Assembly (NCBI RefSeq): GCF_003867075.1 | Contig: NZ_CP032544.1 | Span: 372,001 to 436,000, forward strand | From: Tenacibaculum mesophilum | GTDB taxonomy: Bacteria; Bacteroidota; Bacteroidia; Flavobacteriales; Flavobacteriaceae | Direction: 5' to 3' | Length of the DNA stretch: 64,000 nucleotides | Shown: piece by piece, positions 53,225 to 62,741 of the stretch | How the letters are laid out: each line of letters starts with the position of its first letter | Position numbering within the stretch: the stretch's first letter is position 1 | Position numbers and translations under genes: made by a program | The notes under the pieces: generated by a model | Seen by the model: the letters and a program-made list of their open reading frames with translations, nothing else | The model's database searches: none | Told to the model about the DNA's origin: nothing

Positions 53225-54550
53225 ATGAAGAGACTTGCACTACACTGGCAAATTTTAATAGGAATGATTTTAGGTGTCTTATTTGGGTTAGTGATGACCT
53301 TTACAGACAATGGAGCATCATTTGTATCGGACTGGATAAAGCCTTTTGGAACAATTTTCGTAAAATTATTAAAACTAATAGCAGTACCGTTAATTATTGC
53401 TTCTCTAGTAAAAGGAATTTCTGATTTAAAAGATATTTCAAAATTTAAAAACATTGGTATACGTACCATATTAATTTATATAGGTACTACGGTAATAGCA
53501 ATAACAGTAGGGTTAGTATTGGTAAATGTTGTACAGCCTGGAGAAGGAATTTCAGAAGATACAATAGCTAAATTAACAGCAGATTACGCAAACAGTGAAG
53601 GGGTACAAGCTAAAATAGTAGAAGCGAGTAAACAAAAAGAAAGTGGTCCACTTAAGTTTTTGGAAGATATGGTTCCAGATAATGCTATACAAGCAATGAG
53701 TAATAATAAAGCAATGTTACAAGTAATTTTCTTTACTATTATTTTAGGAATATCAATGTTATTAATAGGAGAAAAAAAGGCTACACCATTAAAAAACTTT
53801 TTTGATTCGTTAAATGAAGTTGTGTTAAAAATGGTTGATTTAATCATGTTAACAGCACCTTTTGCGGTATTTGCATTATTAGCAAATGTTGTGGTTACTT
53901 CTAATGATCCTGATTTATTGTTAGCATTATTAAAATATGGAGCAACTGTTATTGGAGGTTTATTATTAATGGTAGCACTTTATATGGTTTTAATAAGTGT
54001 ATTTACCAAAAAGAACCCATTATGGTTTTTAAAACAAATAAGTCCAGCACAATTATTAGCGTTTTCAACAAGTTCTAGCGCGGCAACATTACCAGTTACG
54101 ATGGAACGAGTAGAAGAACATATTGGAGTAGATAAAGAAGTATCGAGTTTTGTGTTACCAGTAGGAGCTACTATTAATATGGACGGTACTAGTTTATATC
54201 AAGCAGTAGCAGCAGTATTTATATCACAAGCTTTAGGTTTCGATTTAACTTTTGTTGATCAACTCACAATTATTTTAACGGCTTTATTAGCCTCAATAGG
54301 TTCAGCAGCTGTGCCAGGAGCAGGAATGGTAATGTTAGTAATCGTATTAGAATCAGTTGGTTTTCCAGCAGATAAATTAGCCATAGGTTTGGCATTAATT
54401 TTTGCAGTTGATAGACCTTTAGATATGTGTAGAACAGTTATCAATGTAACGGGTGATGCTACAGTATCAACTTTAGTAGCGAAGTCTGTAGGCAAGTTAG
54501 GAAAACCACACCCACATGAATGGGATGAACATTATGATGAAGTAAAATAA
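53225..54550 (+). CDS. dicarboxylate/amino acid:cation symporter
   Basis: 441 residues from the ATG at 53225 (MKRLALHWQ). Eight transmembrane segments, the serine-rich hairpin STSSSAATLPVTME near 290, NMDGTSLYQ in TM7 and the second hairpin before AVDRPLDMCRTVINVTGDAT. This is the DAACS (GltP/DctA) family, importing glutamate, aspartate or C4-dicarboxylates with H+ or Na+. The Asp/Arg pair in DRPLDMCRT suggests an acidic substrate. A sulfurtransferase gene follows after six bases. Confidence 0.92.
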   Translation: MKRLALHWQILIGMILGVLFGLVMTFTDNGASFVSDWIKPFGTIFVKLLKLIAVPLIIASLVKGISDLKDISKFKNIGIRTILIYIGTTVIAITVGLVLVNVVQPGEGISEDTIAKLTADYANSEGVQAKIVEASKQKESGPLKFLEDMVPDNAIQAMSNNKAMLQVIFFTIILGISMLLIGEKKATPLKNFFDSLNEVVLKMVDLIMLTAPFAVFALLANVVVTSNDPDLLLALLKYGATVIGGLLLMVALYMVLISVFTKKNPLWFLKQISPAQLLAFSTSSSAATLPVTMERVEEHIGVDKEVSSFVLPVGATINMDGTSLYQAVAAVFISQALGFDLTFVDQLTIILTALLASIGSAAVPGAGMVMLVIVLESVGFPADKLAIGLALIFAVDRPLDMCRTVINVTGDATVSTLVAKSVGKLGKPHPHEWDEHYDEVK

Positions 54551-54556
54551 ACTTGT

Positions 54557-55393
54557 ATGCTTACAGTAAAATCACCTATAGTTTCTGTTGATTGGTTGCA
54601 CGATAATTTAAGTGCAGATAACTTAATAGTTCTAGATGCAACTATTCAGAAAGTAGGAGTCAAAACAGATGATAAAAAAGAAAAACAGCAGATTAAAGAT
54701 GCTGTTTTCTTTGATTTAAAGAGTGTCTTTTTAGATGTTGAAGCAGAATATCCTAACACAATTCCGTCAGAAAAATATTTTGAAACTGAAGTTCAAAAAT
54801 TAGGAATAAACAATGATAGCTGTATTGTTGTTTATGATGATTTAGGAGTATACTCATCTCCTAGAGTTTGGTGGTTGTTTAAAGTGTTTGGTTTTGAAAA
54901 TGTCGCAGTTTTAAACGGAGGTTTACCTGCTTGGAAAGACGCTGGTTATACAGTTGAGTCTAAAAAAGAAAGAGAATTCTTAACAGGGAACTTCAAAGCT
55001 AATCTTAATAAGGGTAAAATAAGTGTTACAGAGGAAGTATTAAAAGCTTCTCTTAATAATAAAGTTATATTAGACGCTCGTTCAAAAGGAAGGTTTTATG
55101 CTACAGAGCCAGAACCAAGAAAAGATTTAAGAGGAGGTCATATTCCAAATTCTAAAAGCTTACCTTATGCAGAATTGCAATTAAATGGTAAGATGAAATC
55201 GAAAGAAGAGCTTCAGAAAATATTTTCAGATATGAATCCGAATAAAGAAGAAATGATTTTTTCTTGTGGATCAGGAATTACAGCATGTATACTTGCTTTA
55301 GGAGCTGAAGAGGCAGGAAAAACTAATTATAGTGTATACGACGGTTCTTGGACAGAATGGGCAAGTAGGTTAGATTTGCCTGTTGAAAAATAA
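54557..55393 (+). CDS. thiosulfate/3-mercaptopyruvate sulfurtransferase
   Basis: 278 residues with two rhodanese domains. The N-terminal inactive domain has VVYDDLGVYSSPRVWWLFKVFG; the C-terminal one has the active Cys in SCGSGITACIL near 236. The active loop CGSGITA is closer to mercaptopyruvate sulfurtransferases than to CRKGV-type rhodaneses. Probably co-transcribed with the symporter. Confidence 0.9.
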   Translation: MLTVKSPIVSVDWLHDNLSADNLIVLDATIQKVGVKTDDKKEKQQIKDAVFFDLKSVFLDVEAEYPNTIPSEKYFETEVQKLGINNDSCIVVYDDLGVYSSPRVWWLFKVFGFENVAVLNGGLPAWKDAGYTVESKKEREFLTGNFKANLNKGKISVTEEVLKASLNNKVILDARSKGRFYATEPEPRKDLRGGHIPNSKSLPYAELQLNGKMKSKEELQKIFSDMNPNKEEMIFSCGSGITACILALGAEEAGKTNYSVYDGSWTEWASRLDLPVEK

Positions 55394-55400
55394 TAGAAAT

Positions 55401-55430
55401 AAAAAAACCTCTAATTAGAGGCTTTTTTTA
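55401..55430. terminator. bidirectional terminator
   Basis: Palindrome CCTCTAATTAGAGG extended by A/T pairs, with T run on the plus side and A run before it. It separates the sulfurtransferase gene and the converging SatD operon. Confidence 0.8.
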
Positions 55431-55943
55431 TTATATCAACTTCTTTACTTCTTGTTTTAAAAAGGAGATTGCAGTATTAGCGGGACTTTCCTGTTGCGAG
55501 TAGTCAATTAATACATTTTCACGTAAATCTTTAGCAGTTTCAGAACTTTCTGCTGTGTTTCGAAGTTTAGCTATAATAGCTAATTTAGCTGCTAAAACAG
55601 CTTTCCAACTATCATCAGAAATGTATAATTGCTGTACTAAATTATGTTCAAACTCTTGTTCTATATTACCAATTAAAAGTTGGAGGTAGTTATCAGTATC
55701 ATCTCCTATAGGATTTACTCTTAACAGTAATTTTGATGGGTTGATACGCTCACAAAATAACAACATACGTTCATAAGCTTGTAGCTTTGTGGGTAAACTT
55801 TCACGCTTTTTTTCAACTAAAGCATTGAATGTTTTTTCTTTATTGTCTTGTTCAATAAAGCGGCCTAAAATTAAGTAAGCTACGCCGCCAGTTACTAGTG
55901 CTGGTAGGGCATAAGCAAGCCCTTCAATAATTTTATCTTCCAT
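55431..55943 (-). CDS. membrane-anchored hypothetical protein in the SatD operon
   Basis: 170 residues. One N-terminal transmembrane segment (about 10-28, ALPALVTGGVAYLILGRFI), then a helical cytoplasmic domain with RESLPTKLQAYERMLLFCERINPSKLLLRV, a start typical of a Bacteroidetes family I recall only as a DUF (perhaps DUF7935). It overlaps the DUF3307 gene by 11 bases and is last in the operon. Function unknown. Confidence 0.7.
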   Translation of the reverse strand: MEDKIIEGLAYALPALVTGGVAYLILGRFIEQDNKEKTFNALVEKKRESLPTKLQAYERMLLFCERINPSKLLLRVNPIGDDTDNYLQLLIGNIEQEFEHNLVQQLYISDDSWKAVLAAKLAIIAKLRNTAESSETAKDLRENVLIDYSQQESPANTAISFLKQEVKKLI

Positions 55944-56646
55944 AATGCGAATATACGAGTCCTGTTAAAATTGCCAATCCAAAACTTAGTAAAGTTCCAA
56001 TCAGTACATATTCAGTAAGTTTTCTGTCTTTTGATGCTGTTAAATCTCCAAATCTAAATATAGATTTTGCCGCGAGTAAAAATCCAACACCTGCCCATTG
56101 GTTAATCGCGATAAAAACAAAAATTAATATACGTTCTAAAAAACCAATATACTTACCTGCATTGGCTAACGATTGTTCTGTTGATTTATTACCTTTTTCT
56201 GGATTCCATTTAGAAATTAATGTATTTATGATAATTGATGAAGTATAAGTGACAAAAATTAAACAAGTAAAAAGTAATAAATTTTGTTGAGTTAAAATAG
56301 CATTTATGCTAATTTTAAAAGGAGCATATATATATGTGGCTAAAACCAAAAAGAATATATGTAAAACCTGATCTAAAAAGAAGAATAAACGTTTGTTCTT
56401 CTTTCTTTGAAAATATAGTTTTCCAAGATCTACTAAATAATGAGAAATAATTACAAGTAAAAAAACACTCCAGTATGTAGAATTGAATTGTAATAATAAT
56501 AGTAATAAAATAGCATGAACACCTATGTGAGCATAGAGTTTAATAGATTTTATTTTCTTTTTCTCTTTGTTTTTTACCCAGTTTTTAGGTTGAAACACAA
56601 AATCACCTAATAAATGAGCAACGAGTAGTTTTAAAAACAGTATCAT
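55933..56646 (-). CDS. DUF3307 family membrane protein
   Basis: 237 residues. About six transmembrane segments. The start LLVAHLLGDFVFQPKNWV with a conserved H-x3-D-F-x-x-Q and later HYLVDLGK match DUF3307, in which His and Asp within the membrane are conserved, hinting at an enzyme or transporter. It overlaps the SatD-like gene by four bases. Members are commonly encoded beside SatD. Confidence 0.85.
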   Translation of the reverse strand: MILFLKLLVAHLLGDFVFQPKNWVKNKEKKKIKSIKLYAHIGVHAILLLLLLQFNSTYWSVFLLVIISHYLVDLGKLYFQRKKNKRLFFFLDQVLHIFFLVLATYIYAPFKISINAILTQQNLLLFTCLIFVTYTSSIIINTLISKWNPEKGNKSTEQSLANAGKYIGFLERILIFVFIAINQWAGVGFLLAAKSIFRFGDLTASKDRKLTEYVLIGTLLSFGLAILTGLVYSHYGR

Positions 56647-57260
56647 ATTTTAGTTAGTTTCTGATTCATAAGTTTTCTATAACGTTTTTCTAGTTTCATA
56701 ATTTCATCAAACCCAGAACGTTTTCTTCGTTCACTAGCGCTACTTTCTGAAATAGCTAGTTTTTTAGCGATAATTTTTTGAGTAGACTCAGGGTTTTGTA
56801 GAGACATATTCACAAAAGCAGCTGAGTTGGTTGTCCAATTATCCATTATTAATAAACTTAAGCTTATAGAAACTTCAAACTCGTCGTTAATATCTTCCCA
56901 AGGAGTTTTCAAAGCTAAATTTTGCTTTTTAAGTAAATAATCAAAAGCATACCCAGAATTTATAAAAGCTTCACCGTTGGCTTCGGTAATTTTTTCTGTA
57001 TCAAAATTTTTATTACCGATACCAATGGCTAAACGAATGTCTAAATCTTTTATTTTTTTAATAGTAGATTTTAGCTTAAAAGTAAAAAGAAGAGCTTCTG
57101 CAATATTTTCAATTTCAATTTGAAAACTATCTCCTCGAAAAAGCTCCCATGTTTTTGGTGTTTTCCCGATAGTATTGAAGGATTCTTTCATTACAGGAAG
57201 CCATGTTTCAGCAGAAACACCACGAGAATTAATAATATCACCAGTAATTACACTTGTCAT
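56643..57260 (-). CDS. SatD family protein with C-terminal HTH
   Basis: 205 residues. SatD domain: ITGDIINSR with Asp8, LFRGDSFQIEIE with Asp44, RLAIGIG at 76-82. These three strands resemble the metal-binding strands of class III nucleotide cyclases (D in strand 1, GD loop, RxGIxxG). Residues 158-183 (KIIAKKLAISESSASERRKRSG) form an HTH. A cytoplasmic DNA-binding regulator, possibly with a nucleotide-linked sensor, is inferred; the catalytic role is not shown. First gene of the SatD-DUF3307-hypothetical operon. The name comes from S. mutans SatD. Confidence 0.8.
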   Translation of the reverse strand: MTSVITGDIINSRGVSAETWLPVMKESFNTIGKTPKTWELFRGDSFQIEIENIAEALLFTFKLKSTIKKIKDLDIRLAIGIGNKNFDTEKITEANGEAFINSGYAFDYLLKKQNLALKTPWEDINDEFEVSISLSLLIMDNWTTNSAAFVNMSLQNPESTQKIIAKKLAISESSASERRKRSGFDEIMKLEKRYRKLMNQKLTKI

Positions 57261-57309
57261 GTATTCAATTTTTAGTAAAAATAGCTTTTCAAATTGAAAA
57301 CTCCAAATA

Positions 57310-57377
57310 ATTCGGGTTTTAAAGCGAATATTTTAAAATAAGGGTTATAAGACGAATTATTGTTGATTCGGGTTTTA
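57310..57377. promoter_or_regulatory. repeated operator-like motif upstream of satD
   Basis: ATTCGGGTTTTA occurs at 57310-57321 and 57366-57377, each followed by five bases and GAAT or AAT, so each unit is an inverted half-site pair ATTCG...GAAT. They lie 50 and 106 bases ahead of the SatD-like start and could be its own operator. Confidence 0.4.
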
Positions 57378-57489
57378 GCTTGAATTTATAGGATTAAAAA
57401 TTAGTGAATAAAAAAAAGGATAGAATCTTTAAAAAACCTAAAAGATTGGTTAATTTTCCATTTTTAAAATACTTTCAATTTTATTTCCA

Positions 57490-59820
57490 TTGAATACTTA
57501 TTTAGAGCAACTTAACGAACCACAGAGAGCAGCTGTTTTACAAAAAGACGGCCCAATGATAATTATAGCAGGAGCAGGATCGGGTAAAACGAGAGTGCTG
57601 ACTTATAAAATTGCTTATTTAATGGAGCAAGGAGTAGATGCTTTTAACATTTTATCGTTAACATTTACCAACAAGGCTGCCCGTGAAATGAAAGATCGTA
57701 TTGGTAAAGTAGTGGGGTATAGCGAAGCTAAAAACCTTTGGATGGGAACATTTCACTCAGTTTTTGCACGTATCTTACGTTCAGAGGCTGATCGATTAGG
57801 CTATCCGTCAAACTTCACCATTTACGATACACAAGATTCAGTTCGATTGATAACGGCGATTATCAAAGAAATGAATTTAGATAAAGATCGATACAAGCCA
57901 AAACAAATTTTAAGCAGAATATCGTCTTTTAAAAACAGCTTAATTACGGTTAGAGCGTATTTTAATAACTCTGATTTACAACAAGCCGATTTAGAAGCAA
58001 GTAGACCGAGAACAGGTGATATCTATAAAGAATATGTAGATAGATGTTTTAAGTCAGGAGCGATGGATTTTGACGATTTACTATTGCGTACCAATGAATT
58101 ATTAGCGCGTTTTCCAGATGTGTTGGCAAAATATCAAGATCGTTTCCGATATATTTTGGTAGATGAGTACCAAGATACCAACCATTCGCAGTATTTAATT
58201 GTACGTGCGTTGGCAGATCGCTTTCAGAATATTTGTGTAGTAGGAGATGATTCGCAAAGTATTTACGGATTCCGTGGAGCGAATATTCAAAATATCTTGA
58301 ACTTCCAGAAGGATTACCCAGATGTAAAAACATTCAAGTTAGAACAAAATTACCGTTCAACAAGTAACATCGTACGCGCTGCGAATAGTGTTATTGATAA
58401 GAATAAAACGAAGCTAGATAAAGAAATTTGGACAGCTAACGATGCAGGAGATAGTGTGAAGGTAATGCGTACAATTTCTGATGGAGAAGAAGGACGTTTC
58501 GTAGCTCAATCTATTTGGGAAAACCAAATGAATCATCAGTTAACAAGCGATCAATTTGCCATTTTATACCGTACCAATGCACAATCGAGAGCGATAGAAG
58601 ATGCATTGCGTAAAAAAGATATTAAGTATAAAATTTACGGAGGTATTTCATTCTACCAACGTAAAGAAATTAAAGATTTACTATCGTATTTACGAATTTT
58701 AATCAACCCGAATGATGAGGAAGCATTAAAACGTATTATTAACTACCCAGCAAGGGGGATTGGAGCTACAACGTTAGATAAACTAACAATTGCAGCGAAT
58801 CATTATAAAAAATCAATGTTTGATATTTTAAAGAATATCAATACGGTAGACATTAATCTTAATTCAGGAACCAAAACAAAGTTGCAGAATTTTGTAAACA
58901 TGATTCAACGTTTTCAAATTGAAGCACAAACAAAAAATGCTTTTGAAATTGCTGATTTGGTAGTTAAACAAACCCAATTAGTCAAAGATTTACAAAAAGA
59001 TGGAACTCCAGAAGGCGTTAATAAAGTCGAAAATGTTCAAGAACTTTTAAACGGAATAAAAGATTTTATTACCGATAAAATTGAAACAGGAGAAGACGCA
59101 TCGTTAACTTCATTTTTAGAAGATGTCGCTCTAGCCACTGATTTTGATTCTGATAAGCAAGATGAAGAACCTAGAGTTTCGTTAATGACAATTCACTTAT
59201 CCAAAGGTTTAGAGTTTCCTTATGTGTACATTGTAGGTTTAGAAGAAAGTTTATTCCCTTCAGCAATGAGTATGAATACTCGCAGTGAATTAGAAGAAGA
59301 ACGTCGTTTGTTTTACGTAGCGTTAACAAGAGCTGAAAAAGGAGCGTATTTGACCTATGCACAAACACGTTATCGTTGGGGTAAATTAACTGATGGTGAG
59401 CCAAGTAGATTTTTAGAAGAAATAGATGAGCAATATTTAGAGTATTTAACGCCAAAAGTACCTGAACCATCAGTAAATAGGTTTATTGATGCTAGTTTGT
59501 TTGAAGACGATTCCCCAAAAAAAATACGTTTTCAAAAACCAATTCAAAAGAAAAGAAAAGAGTTCTTAGCGAAGAAAGAAAAAACAAATATGGTTCCTCC
59601 AAAAAGTAAAATGAAGAAGGTTTCAGAAATGAGCCCAAAAATGAATTTGTTTGATGGAGAAATCACTGTAGGAAACGTAGTAGAACATAACCGTTTTGGC
59701 ACTGGAAAAGTAGTAGCTTTAGAAGGTAAAGGACCCAATAAAAAAGCAGAAATAGAGTTTAGTACCGTAGGTAAAAAGAAATTATTGTTACAATTTGCAA
59801 AATTGAAAGTAATCGGGTAG
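57490..59820 (+). CDS. pcrA: ATP-dependent DNA helicase UvrD/PcrA
   Basis: 776 residues, superfamily 1A. Start at TTG (57490, reading NTYLEQLNEPQ), since no ATG lies upstream and the Q-motif LNEPQRAAV must be included. Walker A AGAGSGKT at 27-34, motif Ia TFTNKAAREM, motif II VDEYQDTN, motif III GDDSQSIYGFRGA, motif V TIHLSKGLEFP, motif VI VALTRAEKG. The last 60 residues include a KOW/Tudor-like GNVVEHNRFGTGKVVALEGKG typical of PcrA. It acts in repair and replication-transcription conflicts. Confidence 0.93.
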   Translation: MNTYLEQLNEPQRAAVLQKDGPMIIIAGAGSGKTRVLTYKIAYLMEQGVDAFNILSLTFTNKAAREMKDRIGKVVGYSEAKNLWMGTFHSVFARILRSEADRLGYPSNFTIYDTQDSVRLITAIIKEMNLDKDRYKPKQILSRISSFKNSLITVRAYFNNSDLQQADLEASRPRTGDIYKEYVDRCFKSGAMDFDDLLLRTNELLARFPDVLAKYQDRFRYILVDEYQDTNHSQYLIVRALADRFQNICVVGDDSQSIYGFRGANIQNILNFQKDYPDVKTFKLEQNYRSTSNIVRAANSVIDKNKTKLDKEIWTANDAGDSVKVMRTISDGEEGRFVAQSIWENQMNHQLTSDQFAILYRTNAQSRAIEDALRKKDIKYKIYGGISFYQRKEIKDLLSYLRILINPNDEEALKRIINYPARGIGATTLDKLTIAANHYKKSMFDILKNINTVDINLNSGTKTKLQNFVNMIQRFQIEAQTKNAFEIADLVVKQTQLVKDLQKDGTPEGVNKVENVQELLNGIKDFITDKIETGEDASLTSFLEDVALATDFDSDKQDEEPRVSLMTIHLSKGLEFPYVYIVGLEESLFPSAMSMNTRSELEEERRLFYVALTRAEKGAYLTYAQTRYRWGKLTDGEPSRFLEEIDEQYLEYLTPKVPEPSVNRFIDASLFEDDSPKKIRFQKPIQKKRKEFLAKKEKTNMVPPKSKMKKVSEMSPKMNLFDGEITVGNVVEHNRFGTGKVVALEGKGPNKKAEIEFSTVGKKKLLLQFAKLKVIG

Positions 59821-59866
59821 TTAATTCATAATAATTACCTATTTTGCATAGATAAAATATAGAGAA

Positions 59867-60499
59867 ATGACGTTTGATTTAGAATACAATTCGAAAAGAT
59901 CCAAATTAATTATCCCAGAATATGGGAGGCATATACAAAAGCTAGTGAATCATTGTATCGCTTTAGAAGATAAAGAAGAACGAAATACAATGGCTAAAGC
60001 TATTATTGATGTAATGGGTAATTTACAACCTCACTTACGTGATGTGCCTGATTTTAAGCATAAACTTTGGGATCAGTTACATATAATGGCAGATTTTCAG
60101 TTAGATGTTGATTCTCCTTACGAAACACCTTCAAAGGAAGAGTTACAAGAATCTCCTGAGCGATTGCCATATCCAAAATCAGCATCAAAGTATCGTTTTT
60201 ATGGTACAAATATTCAAACCATGATTGATGTTGCTTTAACATGGGAAGAGGGAGATATGAAAGAAGCTTTGGTATTCACCATTGCTAATCATATGAAAAA
60301 ATGCTATTTAAACTGGAACAAAGACACAGTTGAAGACAGTGTTATTTTCGATCATTTATATGAGCTGTCTGAAGGAAAAATAGATATTCGAGATATTGAT
60401 GAGGACTTAACAGATAGCAAAAGCCTGTTAAGAAAACGTAGCGGACAAGGACAGCACAAATCAAAAGGAAAAACAAATACTAAATACAGAAAAAAGTAA
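59867..60499 (+). CDS. DUF4290 family protein
   Basis: 210 residues, soluble, mostly helical, with EYGRHIQKLVNHCIALEDKEERN and SKYRFYGTNIQTMIDVALTWEEGDMKEALVFTIANHMKKCYLNWNKDTV, a signature of DUF4290 (Bacteroidetes only). Its basic tail ends in KGKTNTKYRKK, suggesting nucleic-acid or acidic-surface contact. The murA ATG follows its stop directly; this pairing suggests a role near cell-wall synthesis (inference). A -7-like TATTTTGC at 59840-59847 precedes it. Confidence 0.85.
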   Translation: MTFDLEYNSKRSKLIIPEYGRHIQKLVNHCIALEDKEERNTMAKAIIDVMGNLQPHLRDVPDFKHKLWDQLHIMADFQLDVDSPYETPSKEELQESPERLPYPKSASKYRFYGTNIQTMIDVALTWEEGDMKEALVFTIANHMKKCYLNWNKDTVEDSVIFDHLYELSEGKIDIRDIDEDLTDSKSLLRKRSGQGQHKSKGKTNTKYRKK

Positions 60500-61813
60500 A
60501 TGGCATCATTTAAAATAGAAGGAGGTCACAAATTAAAAGGAACAATAACACCGCAAGGAGCAAAAAATGAAGCATTACAGGTAATATGTGCGGTGTTGTT
60601 AACGTCAGAAAAAGTAATTATAAACAATGTTCCTGATATTATTGATGTTAATAAACTGATTTTTATTTTAGGAGAATTAGGAGTTAAAATAGAAAAATTA
60701 TCTAAAAACTCATATAGTTTTCAAGCAGACGATATCAATTTAAAATATCTAGAGTCACCAGAATTTAAAAGAGATGGAAGCTCTTTAAGAGGGTCTATTA
60801 TGATTGTTGGTCCGTTATTGGCTCGTTTTGGAAAAGGATATATTCCTCGACCAGGAGGCGATAAAATAGGACGTCGTCGTCTAGATACTCACTTTGAAGG
60901 ATTCATCAATTTAGGAGCAAAATTCCGATATAATCGTGAAGAATATTTCTACGGTGTAGAAACAGAAACAGGATTAGTAGGAGCAGAGATGTTGCTAGAT
61001 GAAGCTTCGGTAACTGGTACAGCAAATATTATTATGGCTGCAGTATTAGCCAAAGGAACCACAACAATATATAACGCAGCTTGTGAGCCTTACATTCAGC
61101 AATTATCAAAAATGCTGAACTCAATGGGAGCAAAAATTACTGGAGTAGGATCTAATTTACTCACTATTGAAGGAGTGGAAACTCTAAAAGGCTGTGAACA
61201 TACTATATTGCCAGATATGATTGAGATTGGTAGTTGGATAGGTATGGCTGCTATGACACGTTCGGAATTGACAATTAAGGATGTAAGTTGGGATGATTTA
61301 GGACAAATTCCTAATGTATTTAGAAAACTTGGAATTCAATTAGAAAGAAAGGGAGACGATATTTACATACCAGAGCAAGAAAGCTACGAAATTCAAAGTT
61401 ATATTGACGGGTCAGTATTAACTGTAGCAGATGCACCATGGCCTGGGTTTACACCAGATTTATTGAGTATTGTATTGGTAGTTGCCACACAAGCAAAAGG
61501 AACCGTACTAATTCACCAAAAAATGTTTGAAAGCCGTTTATTCTTTGTTGATAAATTAATCGATATGGGGGCTAAGGTAATTTTATGCGATCCTCATAGA
61601 GCTACAGTAATAGGTCATGACTTTAAATCGCAGTTGAAGGCAACAAAAATGACCTCTCCAGATATCCGTGCAGGTATCTCATTATTAATAGCAGCACTTT
61701 CAGCAAAAGGGACAAGTATTATTAATAATATTGAACAGATAGATAGAGGTTACGAAGATATCGAAGCACGTTTAAAATCTATCGGAGCAAAGATTGAACG
61801 AATTGATAGTTAA
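60500..61813 (+). CDS. murA: UDP-N-acetylglucosamine 1-carboxyvinyltransferase, Asp-type
   Basis: 437 residues of the EPT family. GAKNEALQ at 20-27 begins the first domain. The catalytic loop RPGGDKIGRRRLDTH has Asp121 where E. coli MurA has Cys115 (PGGCTIGARP). Asp at this place keeps activity and removes the residue alkylated by fosfomycin, so intrinsic resistance is predicted, as in Mycobacterium. The rest of the inside-out barrel is intact (PDMIEIGSWIG, RFFVDKL-type FESRLFFVDKL). It commits UDP-GlcNAc to peptidoglycan. Coupled to DUF4290 and followed by a terminator. Confidence 0.95.
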   Translation: MASFKIEGGHKLKGTITPQGAKNEALQVICAVLLTSEKVIINNVPDIIDVNKLIFILGELGVKIEKLSKNSYSFQADDINLKYLESPEFKRDGSSLRGSIMIVGPLLARFGKGYIPRPGGDKIGRRRLDTHFEGFINLGAKFRYNREEYFYGVETETGLVGAEMLLDEASVTGTANIIMAAVLAKGTTTIYNAACEPYIQQLSKMLNSMGAKITGVGSNLLTIEGVETLKGCEHTILPDMIEIGSWIGMAAMTRSELTIKDVSWDDLGQIPNVFRKLGIQLERKGDDIYIPEQESYEIQSYIDGSVLTVADAPWPGFTPDLLSIVLVVATQAKGTVLIHQKMFESRLFFVDKLIDMGAKVILCDPHRATVIGHDFKSQLKATKMTSPDIRAGISLLIAALSAKGTSIINNIEQIDRGYEDIEARLKSIGAKIERIDS

Positions 61814-62256
61814 ACTAGCTAGAGTTAAAGTTGTAGAAATCTCTCAGTGAACTAAAAGTTTGTTGAGAGATTTTTTTAAATCTAGTTCATATTTTACTAC
61901 TTGAGTTTTTTAATAAGAACAACTAACTTTTTTATACAGTATAAAGTTTTAAATTTGAAGGTCACTTTTTTTAGTTATCATACTTTGTTCTTACTCTAAT
62001 GCTATTTCAGGATGAAACATGAATAAGGAATAAACACTTTCTTATATAACAGAGATTTTTTTGTAGTATGATTTGTTATTTGTACCTTCAAACTTTGAAA
62101 AAGCAAAAGTAATCCTCACTACATTCCTTTTATTTTTTTAATAGAGCTAAGAGTACACTACGCATAGGTGTAAAAGTGTATTGTCGTGGTTTATGTGTTC
62201 GGAAACACAAAGAGTAATTGTAAAAAAGTAACTACTAAAAATCTAAATAAATAATT
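61814..62256. other. 443-base intergenic region
   Basis: After the murA terminator the sequence is AT-rich with no gene. The only unusual element is an 18-base segment at 61956-61973 identical to 53154-53171. No complete promoter was recognised for the gene at 62257. Confidence 0.55.
61837..61876 (+). terminator. terminator of murA
   Basis: AAATCTCTCA (61837-61846) and TGAGAGATTT (61864-61873) with a T run. Confidence 0.85.
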
Positions 62257-62505
62257 ATGACAAAGACAGAAAATAATAGGAAAGGGGTAATAGGTATTAC
62301 CCAACAAGCAAGTTTAATAGATAAGAATATTGGTTCGTATAAAGAGCATTTTATAAACGAACATTTTGGATACACCGTAAAATTATCTAACGGAGTAATT
62401 CGTATACCAAGAAAAACCGCTGAGGATTATGAGGTACAAAAAGGAATTGTTACTAATGAAAGAATAAAAGAAATAGCTAAAACCTATACATATCAAGAGA
62501 TATAA
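62257..62505 (+). CDS. small uncharacterised protein
   Basis: 82 residues, soluble, no cysteine, with GYTVKLSNGVIRIPRKTAEDYEVQKG that may form a small beta-alpha domain. I do not recognise it. Good codon use and a terminator 23 bases after the stop support a real gene, transcribed alone from a long 5' region. Confidence 0.6.
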   Translation: MTKTENNRKGVIGITQQASLIDKNIGSYKEHFINEHFGYTVKLSNGVIRIPRKTAEDYEVQKGIVTNERIKEIAKTYTYQEI

Positions 62506-62528
62506 TTTATTTTAAAAGTTCGTTAAAC

Positions 62529-62566
62529 AGAAAACCATAACATTTTGTTGTGGTTTTCTATTTTTT
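62529..62566 (+). terminator. rho-independent terminator
   Basis: AGAAAACCATAAC and GTTGTGGTTTTCT, one mismatch, then T run. Confidence 0.82.
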
Positions 62567-62741
62567 AAGCTTATTTTGATGATTATTTTGTTCGCTAATA
62601 CTTAGTTAATCATCGCCCAAAATAAAAAACTAAAGCATCATTTAAAAAGTAAAGTATTCTATGTATGCTTTTACTTTATAATGTGGAAAATTGTTAGTTT
62701 ATAAATAAAATTTATAGAGTAATGGTTTGAGGGAAAAAGAA

